DNA of 64,000 nucleotides from Erythrobacter cryptus DSM 12079 (lineage in GTDB: Bacteria > Pseudomonadota > Alphaproteobacteria > Sphingomonadales > Sphingomonadaceae): NCBI RefSeq assembly GCF_000422985.1, contig NZ_AUHC01000012.1:1-64000 (forward strand), in the 5' to 3' direction. Position numbers and translations under genes: made by a program. Below, piece after piece: positions 1 through 8,313 of this stretch (positions are counted from its first letter, which is position 1; every line of letters begins with the position of its first letter). Below the pieces are notes generated by a model, which saw nothing but the letters and a program-made list of their open reading frames with translations, was not told the DNA's origin and ran no database searches.

Positions 1-314
1 ATCCGCTGCTCGAGGCCGTGCCGGAAGGCAGCATCTTCCTCGCCGACAAGGCCTATGACAGCGACGCCATCCGCGACAAGGTCGAGGCGCGCGGCAGCTT
101 CGCCAACATCCCGCCAAAGGCCAACCGCAAGAAGGGCTTCGCCTTCAGCTCCTTCCTCTACCGCTATCGCAACCTGATCGAGCGCTTCTTCGGAAAACTC
201 AAGCACGCCAGAGGCTTGGCCACGCGATACGACAAACGCGCCGACAACTTCCTCGCCGCTGCCAAACTCTTCTCAACTCGCCTATGGATCGCAGCTAATG
301 AGTCCACGGCTTAG
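1..314 (+). mobile_element. IS5-family transposase, C-terminal part (cut by window edge)
   Basis: The reading frame is open from base 3 to the TAG at 312-314, so only the last ~103 residues of a DDE transposase are visible. The motif ADKAYDSDAIR carries the second catalytic Asp. The motif RYRNLIERFFGKLKHARG carries the catalytic Glu and is typical of IS5-type enzymes. The first Asp must lie upstream of the window. The GTG at 18 is internal, not the real start. The motif TAATGAGTCCACGG near 297-310 lies where the right terminal repeat of such elements usually sits, so the element probably ends close to base 316. The family is well supported; the exact subgroup is not. Confidence 0.88.
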
Positions 315-1006
315 TGCTCCACGAAGAACAAGGCTGGACTGCCAATAGAGGCGACGGATTTGCGGAACTCTCAGACTCCGAGGCTCGACGTCTGGTCGAG
401 CTTCTGGAGGAGTTTATTTCCTCAAAGCGGACTCAAGAAGCTGCGTTCTTGTTGGAGCAGATTTTCTCCGGTGTCAGCGGCGATCTAAAGCGCGCTCGTG
501 AAGTCTATCTCAAAGGCCGGGTCGAGCGCGGCCGCACTAGAGCGGTGGCTTCGGTCCAATGGAACGAATTCTTAATGCGTCTGGGAGTTTATCCATCTAC
601 CCAAGCTGAGCACATCTATTGGCACCGAGCTTCGGTTAATCCCATGCCACTCGATTACTTTCTTCGCATGGAAACGCGCCTAGTCGAAGCGACAGGAATT
701 CATCCACGAGTTCGCTCACTGATTTTGAGCTATGTGCGACTGAGCTTTAGCGGCCTCTCTCGAGTCCTATCAGGTGAAGAAACCTTAAATGCAGGTCAGG
801 TTCTTCGAAAACCAAAGGAAATTCGAGACGAATTGACATTCGGCTTTAAGCATCCAGTTGGGCAAAAAACCCTATCTGTTAACAAGATTGCAGGCGTTAT
901 GACAATCGTGATGGATATGTCCGTTCTTTATACAACGCGCGATTGGAGCGTTGCAGGCCTAATGTCGACGATTGCAGGCGCGCTTCCTCATGCTACGCTG
1001 AGCTAA
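314..1006 (+). CDS. Hypothetical protein, AT-richer than its surroundings, next to IS end
   Basis: I do not recognise this 230-residue product. It starts at a GTG that overlaps the end of the transposase stop codon, so its first few codons may derive from the insertion element or the junction. The true 5' end may have been removed by the insertion. Base composition is close to 50% GC and codon use is mixed, unlike the roughly 70% GC genes that follow; this suggests horizontal origin. The protein looks soluble, with helical and charged segments and no signal peptide, membrane span or clear catalytic motif. It has no operon partner. It could be intact with a start near codon 1 or a truncated remnant; the coding frame itself looks real because it is long for such an AT-rich stretch. 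Confidence 0.55.
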   Translation: MLHEEQGWTANRGDGFAELSDSEARRLVELLEEFISSKRTQEAAFLLEQIFSGVSGDLKRAREVYLKGRVERGRTRAVASVQWNEFLMRLGVYPSTQAEHIYWHRASVNPMPLDYFLRMETRLVEATGIHPRVRSLILSYVRLSFSGLSRVLSGEETLNAGQVLRKPKEIRDELTFGFKHPVGQKTLSVNKIAGVMTIVMDMSVLYTTRDWSVAGLMSTIAGALPHATLS

Positions 1007-1022
1007 CAATTGTCCTGAAGCA

Positions 1023-1069
1023 GTTATACCAAGGCTCGATGAGTTTCACTCATCGGGCCTTGGTATAAC
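1023..1069. repeat. REP-like palindromic element, copy 1
   Basis: The arms at 1023-1044 and 1048-1069 are 22 nt each, complementary except for one position (T1036 against G1057), with a 3-nt loop. The core ACCAAGGCnCGATGAG recurs as copy 2 at 17285-17321, with the mismatch at the same place in the stem. The right arm forms the last codons of the minus-strand nuclease gene. It may also act as a bidirectional terminator between two convergent genes. Confidence 0.8.
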
Positions 1070-1829
1070 ACCAATCCCGTCGCGCCCCGCCCCATTCCTC
1101 GGCGAGGCCCTCGCGCACCAGTGCCGCGCCGAGGCTTTCGCCGCCGCGGGTCACCAGCTTGAGGCTGCGGCCGTAATTGTCGGTGGCGCGCCCGGCCGGG
1201 TTGGGCTCGAGGCTGAAGGGCCCGGCGTTGAGCAGCGCCTGCAGCCGCCGCGTCGCCTTGTGGCCGAGCGCGGCCTCCCTGGCGCATCCCGGGCGCGAGA
1301 CTTCAGGGGTGTTGAGATCGGCAAGGCGGATCTTCTCGCCCCGGTACCAGATGGTGTCACCATCGACCACGCAGGTTACCCGCACCGGGCCGTCGCACAG
1401 GGGGAAATGGGCGCGCTCGCGGTCCACCCCCGCCAGCATCTCGGGCGCGCTGCCGGCGGCGAGCGCCACGCCCCCCGCAACCTGCGGCTGCTCCGCATCG
1501 AGCGCGGCGGCGCTGCCCGCGAGGCTCTGCCGGCGGACAACCTCCGCCGCCCCCGCGGCGCTGGCTTGCGCGGGCATGCCGGCCGGCCCCGCCGCGCGCT
1601 CCCCCTCGGCGGCCCCATGCCACGCCCCGCCCGCGGGCCACAGCAGCACCATGGCAAAGGCAGCAAGCGGCAGGCCCACCAGCAGCGCGGAAAAGCGCCC
1701 GGCGCGCGCCGCCGGCCCTTGCCCGCGCCGCGGCGGGCGGCGATAGGCCTCGACGCGCGTCCAGGCGGATCGCGGCTGCGGGCGGCGAAAGGGAATGAGC
1801 TTGCCCATCACCCGGATCATGCCGCGCAT
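1050..1829 (-). CDS. Membrane-anchored thermonuclease (SNase) family protein
   Basis: The C-terminal ~105 residues (about 150-254) form a staphylococcal-nuclease-like domain, a calcium-dependent nuclease fold. The active-site signature is visible: VVDGDT (Asp156, Asp158, Thr159), Arg168, LNTPE (Glu176) and GRSLKLV (Arg221). Residues 46-64 are a single hydrophobic span after a basic N-terminus, so the nuclease domain is probably held on the periplasmic side. A variable Ala-rich linker joins the two. Start codons at 1829 and 1808 (MGKLIPF) are both possible; neither has a clear ribosome binding site. The last five residues, YTKAR, and the stop codon are encoded by the palindromic repeat at 1023-1069, so the native C-terminus was probably ...RRDWC. 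Confidence 0.85.
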   Translation of the reverse strand: MRGMIRVMGKLIPFRRPQPRSAWTRVEAYRRPPRRGQGPAARAGRFSALLVGLPLAAFAMVLLWPAGGAWHGAAEGERAAGPAGMPAQASAAGAAEVVRRQSLAGSAAALDAEQPQVAGGVALAAGSAPEMLAGVDRERAHFPLCDGPVRVTCVVDGDTIWYRGEKIRLADLNTPEVSRPGCAREAALGHKATRRLQALLNAGPFSLEPNPAGRATDNYGRSLKLVTRGGESLGAALVREGLAEEWGGARRDWCYTKAR

Positions 1830-2083
1830 CGGGTCAACACTATGCTAACGCCCTGCCCGGGCGGCGCCCCGTGCAGCCTGCTTAGCGGCCACCCCAGGCA
1901 ACCCCTGCGCGGGAATCCCCTCGCCAAGGCCGCCAAGCGGCGCCATGATCGCATCGTCTGCATGGATTGATCCCGCGCGCGAGCTTAGCGCCGCCGCCGC
2001 ACCTTTCCAGCGAAATTGATGCGCATCAATGTCAGCGCCGCGCGCGGCGGGCAGCAAGGGGACCAGAGCCACGGGAGACCCTG

Positions 2084-2335
2084 ATGTCCGCACACACCCC
2101 CAATGAACTCCACGAAGCCTTCCCCGAGGATGCCGCGGCGATCCAGCGCCTCAAGCGCGAGAACGCCCATTTCGCCCGCCTGGCCGAGCGGCACCACACG
2201 GTGAACCGGGCGATCCACCGGATCGAAAGCGGGATCGAGGCGGCGAGCGACGAGCGGCTCGAAGGCCTCAAGCGCGAGCGGCTGCACCTGCTCGATGCAA
2301 TCGCGGCGATGCTGGAGAATGCGCCCGCAGGCTAG
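2084..2335 (+). CDS. DUF465 / YdcH-family small protein
   Basis: An 83-residue, highly charged helical protein. The core, from FPEDAAAIQRLKREN through ARLAERHHTVNRAIHRIE, matches the YdcH/DUF465 family of short two-helix proteins of unknown function that are widespread in proteobacteria. The ATG at 2084 is preceded by GGGAGA at 2073-2078, a good ribosome binding site; the frame upstream of it is non-coding. The gene stands alone: convergent with the Arg-rich small gene downstream and separated from the nuclease gene by ~250 bp with no feature I can identify. Confidence 0.85.
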   Translation: MSAHTPNELHEAFPEDAAAIQRLKRENAHFARLAERHHTVNRAIHRIESGIEAASDERLEGLKRERLHLLDAIAAMLENAPAG

Positions 2336-2341
2336 CGCGGG

Positions 2342-2521
2342 TCAGCCCAGCCCTGCGCCGCCATCCTGGCGCGGTGTGGTCCGGCGATCCTTGCCCGAGC
2401 GCCGCTCACCCTTGCGGCGATCCGGCCCTTCAAAGGGCTGCTGGCTCTTGCGCCTGTCACCCTGCCGCCGACCGCCGCCTGGGCCATCTGCACCCGGTGC
2501 TGCGCGCTTGTCGTCATCCAT
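2342..2521 (-). CDS. Small Arg-rich hypothetical protein
   Basis: A 59-residue hydrophilic protein dominated by repeated basic blocks (GDRRK, DRRKGERRSGKDRR). Short proteins with this DRRxGxRR pattern are common in sphingomonads but have no known function; the charge suggests nucleic-acid or membrane-surface contact, which is inference only. The ATG at 2519-2521 is preceded on the minus strand by GGGGGGAACAGGC, a strong ribosome binding site that decides this start over the longer upstream frame. It runs convergently to the DUF465 gene and ends 6 bp beyond it. Confidence 0.65.
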   Translation of the reverse strand: MDDDKRAAPGADGPGGGRRQGDRRKSQQPFEGPDRRKGERRSGKDRRTTPRQDGGAGLG

Positions 2522-2682
2522 GCCTGTTCCCCCCACAATCGCAGCATCACTGACACAGCCTTGTCCAGCCGACAAATTCTTTCGCCCGAGGCTTTGCCCA
2601 AGGGCCTTGGCCGCGCGCCTGCAAGCGGCTAGGGCGCAGCCCCACAGGCGCGCTGGGGCGCCTGGCCAAGCCAAGAAGACCC

Positions 2683-3600
2683 GTGCCGGTGAGCGACAAG
2701 ACCCATCACGCCCCCCCCACCAACCTCGATCTCGCCAAGGCCGAGGTGCTGATCGAGGCCCTGCCCTATTTCCAGCGCTATGCCGGGCGCACCTTCGTGG
2801 TGAAATATGGCGGGCACGCCATGGGCGATCCCGAGGCCGCGCGCGATTTCGCCGAGGATATCGTGCTGTTGAAGGCTGTGGGCATCAATCCGGTGGTGGT
2901 GCATGGCGGCGGCCCGCAGATCGGCCAGATGCTCACGCGCCTCGGGGTGGAGAGCACCTTTGTCGATGGCCTGCGCGTCACCGATGCGGCCACCGCCGAG
3001 GTCGCCGAAATGGTGCTCTCGGGCGCGATCAACAAGGAGCTGGTGGGCTGGATCGCCGCGGCCGGGGGCAAGGCGATCGGCATTTCGGGCAAGGATGGCG
3101 GGCTGGTCACCGCGCGCAAGGTCACCCGCACCAGCCGCGATCCCGACAGCAATATCGAACAGGTGGTCGATCTTGGCTTTGTTGGCGAGCCGGCCGCGGT
3201 CGACACCACCCTCATCGACACCGTGGTGGCCGCCGGGATGATCCCGGTGATCGCGCCGATCGCGCCCGGTGCGGACGGGGCGACCTACAACATCAATGCC
3301 GACACCATGGCCGGCGCGATCGCGGCGGCGCTGGGCGCGGCGCGGCTGTTCCTGCTCACCGATGTCGCCGGGGTGCTCGATGCCGATGGCGCGCTTTTGA
3401 CCGACCTCACCCCTGCCGACATTGCCCGACTGCGTGAACAAGGGGTGATCCGCGGCGGGATGGTGCCCAAGCTCGAAACCTGCATCAAGGCGGTGCAATC
3501 GGGCTGCGAGGCCGCGGTGGTGCTCGACGGGCGGGTGGGCCATGCAATGCTGCTTGAATTCTTCACCGCGCGCGGGGCCGGCACGCTGGTGCGGGCCTGA
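2683..3600 (+). CDS. argB: Acetylglutamate kinase
   Basis: Phosphorylates N-acetyl-L-glutamate, the second step of arginine biosynthesis in the cytoplasm. The 305-residue protein has the amino-acid-kinase fold signatures: VVKYGGHAM near residue 40 (phosphate-binding Lys), VVHGGGPQI near 71 and FVDGLRVTD around 105. Later motifs are [24 protein letters not shown] and [12 protein letters not shown]. The start is GTG at 2683, with an alternative GTG at 2689 and AAGAAGAC upstream. Length is normal for the family. No other arg gene is in the window. The downstream yggT-folD pair is separated by ~135 bp, so it may be transcribed independently. Confidence 0.97.
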   Translation: MPVSDKTHHAPPTNLDLAKAEVLIEALPYFQRYAGRTFVVKYGGHAMGDPEAARDFAEDIVLLKAVGINPVVVHGGGPQIGQMLTRLGVESTFVDGLRVTDAATAEVAEMVLSGAINKELVGWIAAAGGKAIGISGKDGGLVTARKVTRTSRDPDSNIEQVVDLGFVGEPAAVDTTLIDTVVAAGMIPVIAPIAPGADGATYNINADTMAGAIAAALGAARLFLLTDVAGVLDADGALLTDLTPADIARLREQGVIRGGMVPKLETCIKAVQSGCEAAVVLDGRVGHAMLLEFFTARGAGTLVRA

Positions 3601-3735
3601 AGGCGCCTGAGCAAGGCCCCGGCCAACTCGGGTGTGGCGCGAGGCGTATTAAGCGGCTAATACGCCAACCGGGGATGGGGGCAGTGGATTCACGCGGCTG
3701 CGGCCGGTCGCGGCAGCGCAAGGGAATGAGGTGCA

Positions 3736-4029
3736 ATGCAAGGTCTGGCCATTCTCGTCGATATCCTGGTGATGCTCACCAATGTGCTGGTGATGCTGAT
3801 CATCGTGCAGTTCATCATCGGGCTGCTGTTTGCCTTCAATGTGGTGAGCCCCACCAATGATTTCCTGCGCCAGGTCTATGATTCGATCGACCGGCTGCTT
3901 GCCCCCGTGCTGCGGCCGATCCGGCGGATCATGCCCGATACCGGGGCGATCGATTTCTCGCCGCTGGTGCTGATCCTTGGCCTGCAAGTCCTCACCCGGG
4001 TGCTGGTCGGCATCGGCGGGGCCTATTGA
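3736..4029 (+). CDS. YggT-family membrane protein
   Basis: A 97-residue integral membrane protein with two hydrophobic segments (about residues 8-36 and 73-96) and the central family pattern of [22 protein letters not shown] type. YggT proteins have been linked to osmotic or cell-division functions, but the biochemical role is not established. The ATG at 3736 follows AAGGGAATGAGG, a good ribosome binding site. Its TGA stop shares one base with the folD start (TGATG), so the two genes are translationally coupled; yggT next to folD is a familiar alphaproteobacterial order. Confidence 0.9.
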   Translation: MQGLAILVDILVMLTNVLVMLIIVQFIIGLLFAFNVVSPTNDFLRQVYDSIDRLLAPVLRPIRRIMPDTGAIDFSPLVLILGLQVLTRVLVGIGGAY

Positions 4030-4925
4030 TGGCAAGCGCTGCGCTGATCGACGGCAAGGCCTTTGCCGCGGGCCTGCGCGCGCGCATCGCCGAAGGCGCG
4101 GCCGCCTTTGCCCATCAGGCCGCGCGCCAGCCCGGCCTTGCCGTGGTGCTGGTGGGCGATGATCCGGCGAGCCAGGTCTATGTCGGCGCCAAGGCCAGGG
4201 CCTGCGCCGAGGTGGGGATCGCCAGTTTCGAGCACCGCCTGCCCGCCGATACCAGCGAGGCGGCGCTGCTCTCGCTGATCGAGCGATTGAATCAGGACGA
4301 GGCGGTCGATGGCATCCTTGTGCAGATGCCGCTTCCCGGCGGCCTCGATGAAGCGGCGATCATCGCCGCGATCAGCCCCGACAAGGATGTCGATGGCTTC
4401 CACGTCCTCAATGCCGGGCGGCTCAGCGTCGGCCAGCCGGGCTTCATCCCCTGCACCCCACTTGGCTGCCTGATGCTGCTCAAGGACCGGCTCGGCGATC
4501 TTGCGGGAATGGAGGCGGTGGTGATCGGCCGCTCCAACATTGTCGGCAAGCCGATGGCGCAGTTGCTGCTCGCGGCCAATTGCACCGTCACCATCGCCCA
4601 CAGCCGCACCCGCGACCTGGCGCAAGTGGTGCGCCGGGCCGATATCGTCATCGCCGCGGTAGGGCGGCCCGAGATGGTGCGCGCAGACTGGATCAAGCCC
4701 GGCGCGACGGTGATCGATGTCGGCATCAACCGCCTGCCGCCTGAGGAGGGCAAGGCCAAGGGGCGCCTTGTCGGCGATGTCGCCTTTGCCGAGGTCGCCG
4801 AGGTTGCGGGCGCGATCACCCCGGTGCCGGGCGGGGTGGGGCCGATGACCATCGCCGTGCTCCTGCGCAACACGCTCGAGGCCGCGCACCGCCACGCCGG
4901 CCTGCCGCTGCCGGAGGGCCTGTGA
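4029..4925 (+). CDS. folD: Bifunctional methylenetetrahydrofolate dehydrogenase / methenyltetrahydrofolate cyclohydrolase
   Basis: Interconverts methylene-, methenyl- and formyl-tetrahydrofolate, supplying one-carbon units for purine and methionine synthesis. The 298-residue protein shows [14 protein letters not shown] (catalytic Lys), [15 protein letters not shown], the NADP-binding GRSNIVGKP and the C-terminal [18 protein letters not shown] signature. The ATG at 4029 overlaps the yggT stop by one base; a TTG three bases earlier is less likely. Its end overlaps the next gene by 4 nt (GTGA), indicating a single operon with the lipoprotein gene. Confidence 0.97.
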   Translation: MASAALIDGKAFAAGLRARIAEGAAAFAHQAARQPGLAVVLVGDDPASQVYVGAKARACAEVGIASFEHRLPADTSEAALLSLIERLNQDEAVDGILVQMPLPGGLDEAAIIAAISPDKDVDGFHVLNAGRLSVGQPGFIPCTPLGCLMLLKDRLGDLAGMEAVVIGRSNIVGKPMAQLLLAANCTVTIAHSRTRDLAQVVRRADIVIAAVGRPEMVRADWIKPGATVIDVGINRLPPEEGKAKGRLVGDVAFAEVAEVAGAITPVPGGVGPMTIAVLLRNTLEAAHRHAGLPLPEGL

Positions 4926-5701
4926 GCGCGCGCCGGCCTCTCATCCTGCTCGCCGCCGGGGCGGCGCTCGTCGCGGCCTGCGCCGGGGGCAGCGGGCCGC
5001 AAAAGCCGACGCGCCAAGAGGTGGCGCTGATCGACCGCGCGCTTGCCGGAGCGCCGGGGGCCGCCCAGCCGAGCACCATCGTCGCCACCGAGCTTGCCTT
5101 TGCCCGGGCCGCCCGCGAGCGCGGGCAATGGACCGCCTTTCGCCTCTATGCCGCCCCGGGGGCGCAGCTTCACGGGGCCGGCGGCCCCTTCGCGCTGGCG
5201 CCGTGGCTGGCCGAGCAGCGCGATCCGCCCGAGGCGGTGCAATGGGCGCCGCGCGCGGTGGCGATCAGCTGCGACGGGGCGCTGGCGGTGAGCCATGGCC
5301 GCACCCGCGAACCTGACGGGCGGGTGGGGCGCTTCCTCACCGTGTGGGAGCGCCAGGCCGATGGCGCCTATCGGTTCGTCTATGATGTCGGCGGGCTCGA
5401 CGTGCCCCAGCCCCCGCCGCGCCAGCAGATCGAGGAAGGCAATATCGTGGTCACCGCGCTCGATGCGGTGCAGGGGCTTATCGCCAGCTGCCCGCGCGGC
5501 GGGGTGCCGGTGCCGGCGCCCCCGCCGATCACGGTGGGCGAGGAGGCCCGCGCCGATGCCCGGCTGTCGCGCGATGGCACGCTGCGCTGGCGCTGGGAGC
5601 ACCGCGCCGATGGCACCCGCTTTGCCGCGGCCGACTATTTCCGCGAAGGCCGCTGGCTCACCGCCTTCGAGCTGGCGCTGCCGCCCGGCAGCGCCGAGTG
5701 A
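4922..5701 (+). CDS. Putative lipoprotein, unknown function
   Basis: The 259-residue product begins with a short basic stretch and a hydrophobic run ending in a lipobox (LVAAC, Cys20), so it is probably a lipid-anchored envelope protein. The middle part (about residues 55-160, [25 protein letters not shown] onward) resembles NTF2/SnoaL-like folds in sphingomonad hypothetical proteins; this is a weak impression only. Start is GTG at 4922, overlapping the folD stop by 4 nt. It likely shares a transcript with folD and perhaps the MarC-family gene 25 bp downstream. Confidence 0.75.
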   Translation: MSARRPLILLAAGAALVAACAGGSGPQKPTRQEVALIDRALAGAPGAAQPSTIVATELAFARAARERGQWTAFRLYAAPGAQLHGAGGPFALAPWLAEQRDPPEAVQWAPRAVAISCDGALAVSHGRTREPDGRVGRFLTVWERQADGAYRFVYDVGGLDVPQPPPRQQIEEGNIVVTALDAVQGLIASCPRGGVPVPAPPPITVGEEARADARLSRDGTLRWRWEHRADGTRFAAADYFREGRWLTAFELALPPGSAE

Positions 5702-5726
5702 TGCGCCACACGGGGCCGCGCGCGCG

Positions 5727-6356
5727 ATGGTGATGACCGAACTCTTCCTCTCCGCCTTCGTCACCCTGTTCGTGGTGATCGACCCGCCCGGCTGCGCGCC
5801 GATCTATGCCGGGCTGACCAAGGGGGCAAGCGCCGCCCAGGCGCGCACCATGGCGCTGCGCGCTACCGCGATCGCGGCGATCATCCTGCTGATCTTCGCC
5901 CTGTTCGGCCAGCAATTGCTGGCGGCGCTCCACATCGAGCTTGATTCCTTCCGCATCGCCGGGGGGCTGATGCTGTTCTTCATTGCCTTCGACATGGTGT
6001 TCGAAAAGCGCACCGAGCGGCGCGAGCAGCGCGCCGAGAAGATCGCCGCCACGCCCGAGATCGAGGATGTCTCGGTCTTCCCGATGGCGATGCCGATGCT
6101 TGCCGGCCCCGGCGCGATCGCGGCGATCATGCTGCTGATGAACGAGGCCGAGGGCTGGGGCGAGCGCGCCGAGGTGCTGCTGGCGCTCGCCGCGGTGCTG
6201 GCGATCACCGCCGCGGCGCTGGTGGCTGCCGGGCCGCTGATCCGCCTGCTTGGCGACAAGGTCGAGGCGGTGATCACCCGGCTGCTCGGGGTGCTGCTCG
6301 CCGCGCTCGCGGCGCAATATGTGATCGATGGGCTGAAGGGCAGCTTCAACCTCTAG
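5727..6356 (+). CDS. MarC-family integral membrane protein
   Basis: A 209-residue polytopic membrane protein with about six spans. It has the family hallmarks FVVIDPPGCAPIYAGLT near the N-terminus, FRIAGGLMLFFIAFDMVF in the middle and FPMAMPMLAGPGAIAAIMLLM after the cytoplasmic loop. MarC proteins were once thought to confer multiple antibiotic resistance, but that role is not supported and the true substrate is unknown. ATG codons at 5727 and 5733 are both possible. The stop shares the sequence CTAG with the stop of the convergent hydrolase gene, a 4-bp overlap with no room for an intergenic terminator. Confidence 0.9.
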   Translation: MVMTELFLSAFVTLFVVIDPPGCAPIYAGLTKGASAAQARTMALRATAIAAIILLIFALFGQQLLAALHIELDSFRIAGGLMLFFIAFDMVFEKRTERREQRAEKIAATPEIEDVSVFPMAMPMLAGPGAIAAIMLLMNEAEGWGERAEVLLALAAVLAITAAALVAAGPLIRLLGDKVEAVITRLLGVLLAALAAQYVIDGLKGSFNL

Positions 6357-7252
6357 CCCGCCGCCGCGCCGTGGGCATGGGCGGCGATCTCCTCGGCGAT
6401 GCGCGGCGCCAGCGGCAGCGGCAGATCGTGCCCCCAGCCCGGGATCGTCACCAGCCGCGCGCCGGGAATGGCGCGCGCCGTGTCCATGCCCGCCTCCACC
6501 TTGACCAGCGGATCGGCCTCGCCGTGGAGCACCAGGGTCGGGGTGCGCACGCGGGCAAGGCGCGATGTGCGGTTCCCATCATCGATGATCGCCGCCAATT
6601 GCCGCGGCAGGCCTGCGGGATAGACGCTGCGCCGCACCGAGCGCAGCACCTTCTCGCGCTGGGCTGCCTCGTCGAAAGGAAAGCCGGGGCTGCCGATATT
6701 GCGGGCGATGTTGAGACCGTGGGCAACCACCGCCTCCTCCTCGAGGCTTTCGAGCGGCGCGGTGAGCGCGGCCATGGCGTGCTTTTCGGCCTGGGGCAGG
6801 CGGGGATTGCCGGTGGTGGACATGATCGAGGTGAGGCTGATGAGCCGTTCGGGATAATGCACCGCCATCAGCTGCGCGATCATCCCGCCCATCGAGGCGC
6901 CGACCACATGGGCCTTGCCGATCCCCAGCGCATCGAGAAGGCCGATCCCGTCATCGGCCATGTCCTTGAGGGTATAGGGCACCTTGGCGGGAAAGCCGAG
7001 CCGCTTGCGCAGCAGCTGCCAGGCCAGGCGCGGGGCGCGCGCGCCTTCCATCTTCTGCGACAGGCCGATGTCGCGGTTGTCATAGCGGATCACCCGGAAA
7101 CCGGCGCCCACCAGCGCCTCGACCAGTTCGTCGGGCCACAGGGTGAGCTGGGCGCCGAGGCCCATCACCAGCAGCATCGCCGGCGCCTCAGGGTCGCCGT
7201 GATCCTCGTAGAAGATGTCGATGCCGGTGTTGGGAGTGGTGATGGTGGGCAT
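6353..7252 (-). CDS. Alpha/beta-fold hydrolase
   Basis: A 299-residue cytoplasmic hydrolase. The nucleophile elbow GASMGG (Ser120), acid GEADPLV (Asp247) and base GWGHDLP (His275) form a complete catalytic triad. An oxyanion region follows the first strand (LLVMGLGAQLTLW). The overall pattern is that of the esterase/lipase group sometimes annotated as TesD or aclacinomycin-esterase-like; substrate cannot be told. The ATG at 7250-7252 (MPTITTP) matches the usual family N-terminus better than the codon 17 residues upstream, which would run into the preceding gene. It follows the TraB/GumN gene by ~40 bp and may be co-transcribed. Confidence 0.88.
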   Translation of the reverse strand: MPTITTPNTGIDIFYEDHGDPEAPAMLLVMGLGAQLTLWPDELVEALVGAGFRVIRYDNRDIGLSQKMEGARAPRLAWQLLRKRLGFPAKVPYTLKDMADDGIGLLDALGIGKAHVVGASMGGMIAQLMAVHYPERLISLTSIMSTTGNPRLPQAEKHAMAALTAPLESLEEEAVVAHGLNIARNIGSPGFPFDEAAQREKVLRSVRRSVYPAGLPRQLAAIIDDGNRTSRLARVRTPTLVLHGEADPLVKVEAGMDTARAIPGARLVTIPGWGHDLPLPLAPRIAEEIAAHAHGAAAG

Positions 7253-7293
7253 GGGCGGCGTGATCCTCTCGCAAGGCTCGGCCCCTTGCGCGC

Positions 7294-8238
7294 CTATTTC
7301 CACGCGGGGCCGGCGATATCGAAGCCGCGCGCGTCCAATTGGTCAAGCACCCCGCCGCTTTCGGCGAGCACGCGCAAGGGGACAACCGCAAGCGTGGTGC
7401 CCCTGGCCGCGCTCGCCTCGGCGATGCGCGCCACCCAGATGCCGCGCAGTTCGGCCCCCAGCGTCTCGTCGGCCCAGGGCCAGCACTGGCCGAGGGCAGC
7501 CTCGAGCGGGTTGGCCATCACCGCCGGGATATTGAACCGCCGCCAGTTGGCGGCGCGCTCTTCCACCACCTGCGGCCCGGCCTCGGTCGCATCCATCGCC
7601 GCGACCAGGCAGGGGACATGCGCGCTCGGGGCCGCGGCAAAGAGGTTGTCGATCACGTCCTCGCCGCGCAGCGTGGCAGCGCGGGTGATTGGGATATCGG
7701 CCTTTTCGGCCGCGTCCTTGACCACGTCCGAGGCATCGCGCGCGGTGTCGCGGTTGAAGCGCAGTTCCTCGCGCAGCATCCTGAAGGCGGTGATGAGGAA
7801 GGACTGGCGCGCGTAGTCCTTTTTGTGCGCCGCGGCGAGCGCCTCGAGCCGCTGGAGCTGGGCGGGATCGAGATAGTCGGCTGCAACCCTCTTGCCCGGC
7901 AGCCTGGTGAGCTTGCCGCCAGAGAACATCAGCCGGAAGATGTCCCCTGGCGAAATCCTGGGCCGCGCGCCCAGGATCACACGGTCGGCCGCGCGAGTGG
8001 CTTCCTCGAGCCGGGCCGGCTCCCACGGTGTGCTCTTGGGGATCGCGCGGATCTCGCCCACCAGGATCACGGTGCCGATGGGCGTGTCGATGGTCCACAT
8101 CGGCGCGCCCGAAAGCCGGGCGGTGACGATGATGGCGTTTTCGCTCTCCGCCGGGGCGGGCGCGGGCTCGTGCGCCGCCAGCGGCGCGGCGGCGAGGGCG
8201 GCGATGAAGGCGGCAAGGGGCACAACGCGCGTCATCAT
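7294..8238 (-). CDS. TraB/GumN-family protein, exported
   Basis: A 314-residue protein starting at tandem ATG codons (8236-8238 and 8233-8235), with a cleavable signal peptide ending near LAAAPLAAHE. It follows the TraB/GumN pattern: an early PMWTIDTPIGTVILVGEIRAIP strand, a long helical centre and the C-terminal RGTTLAVVPLRVLAESGGVLDQLDARGF segment. The family is metallopeptidase-like (related to Tiki proteins), but the usual GxxH metal motif of active members is replaced by VGEIRAI. This copy may therefore be catalytically degenerate. It lies directly upstream of the hydrolase gene on the same strand. Confidence 0.8.
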   Translation of the reverse strand: MMTRVVPLAAFIAALAAAPLAAHEPAPAPAESENAIIVTARLSGAPMWTIDTPIGTVILVGEIRAIPKSTPWEPARLEEATRAADRVILGARPRISPGDIFRLMFSGGKLTRLPGKRVAADYLDPAQLQRLEALAAAHKKDYARQSFLITAFRMLREELRFNRDTARDASDVVKDAAEKADIPITRAATLRGEDVIDNLFAAAPSAHVPCLVAAMDATEAGPQVVEERAANWRRFNIPAVMANPLEAALGQCWPWADETLGAELRGIWVARIAEASAARGTTLAVVPLRVLAESGGVLDQLDARGFDIAGPAWK

Positions 8239-8313
8239 GGCAGGCCTTGGGGGCAGATCGGGCCGGGATAGGCACCCCGCCATGAACCCCGGCAAAACGG
8301 GCGCGTTCCCAGG

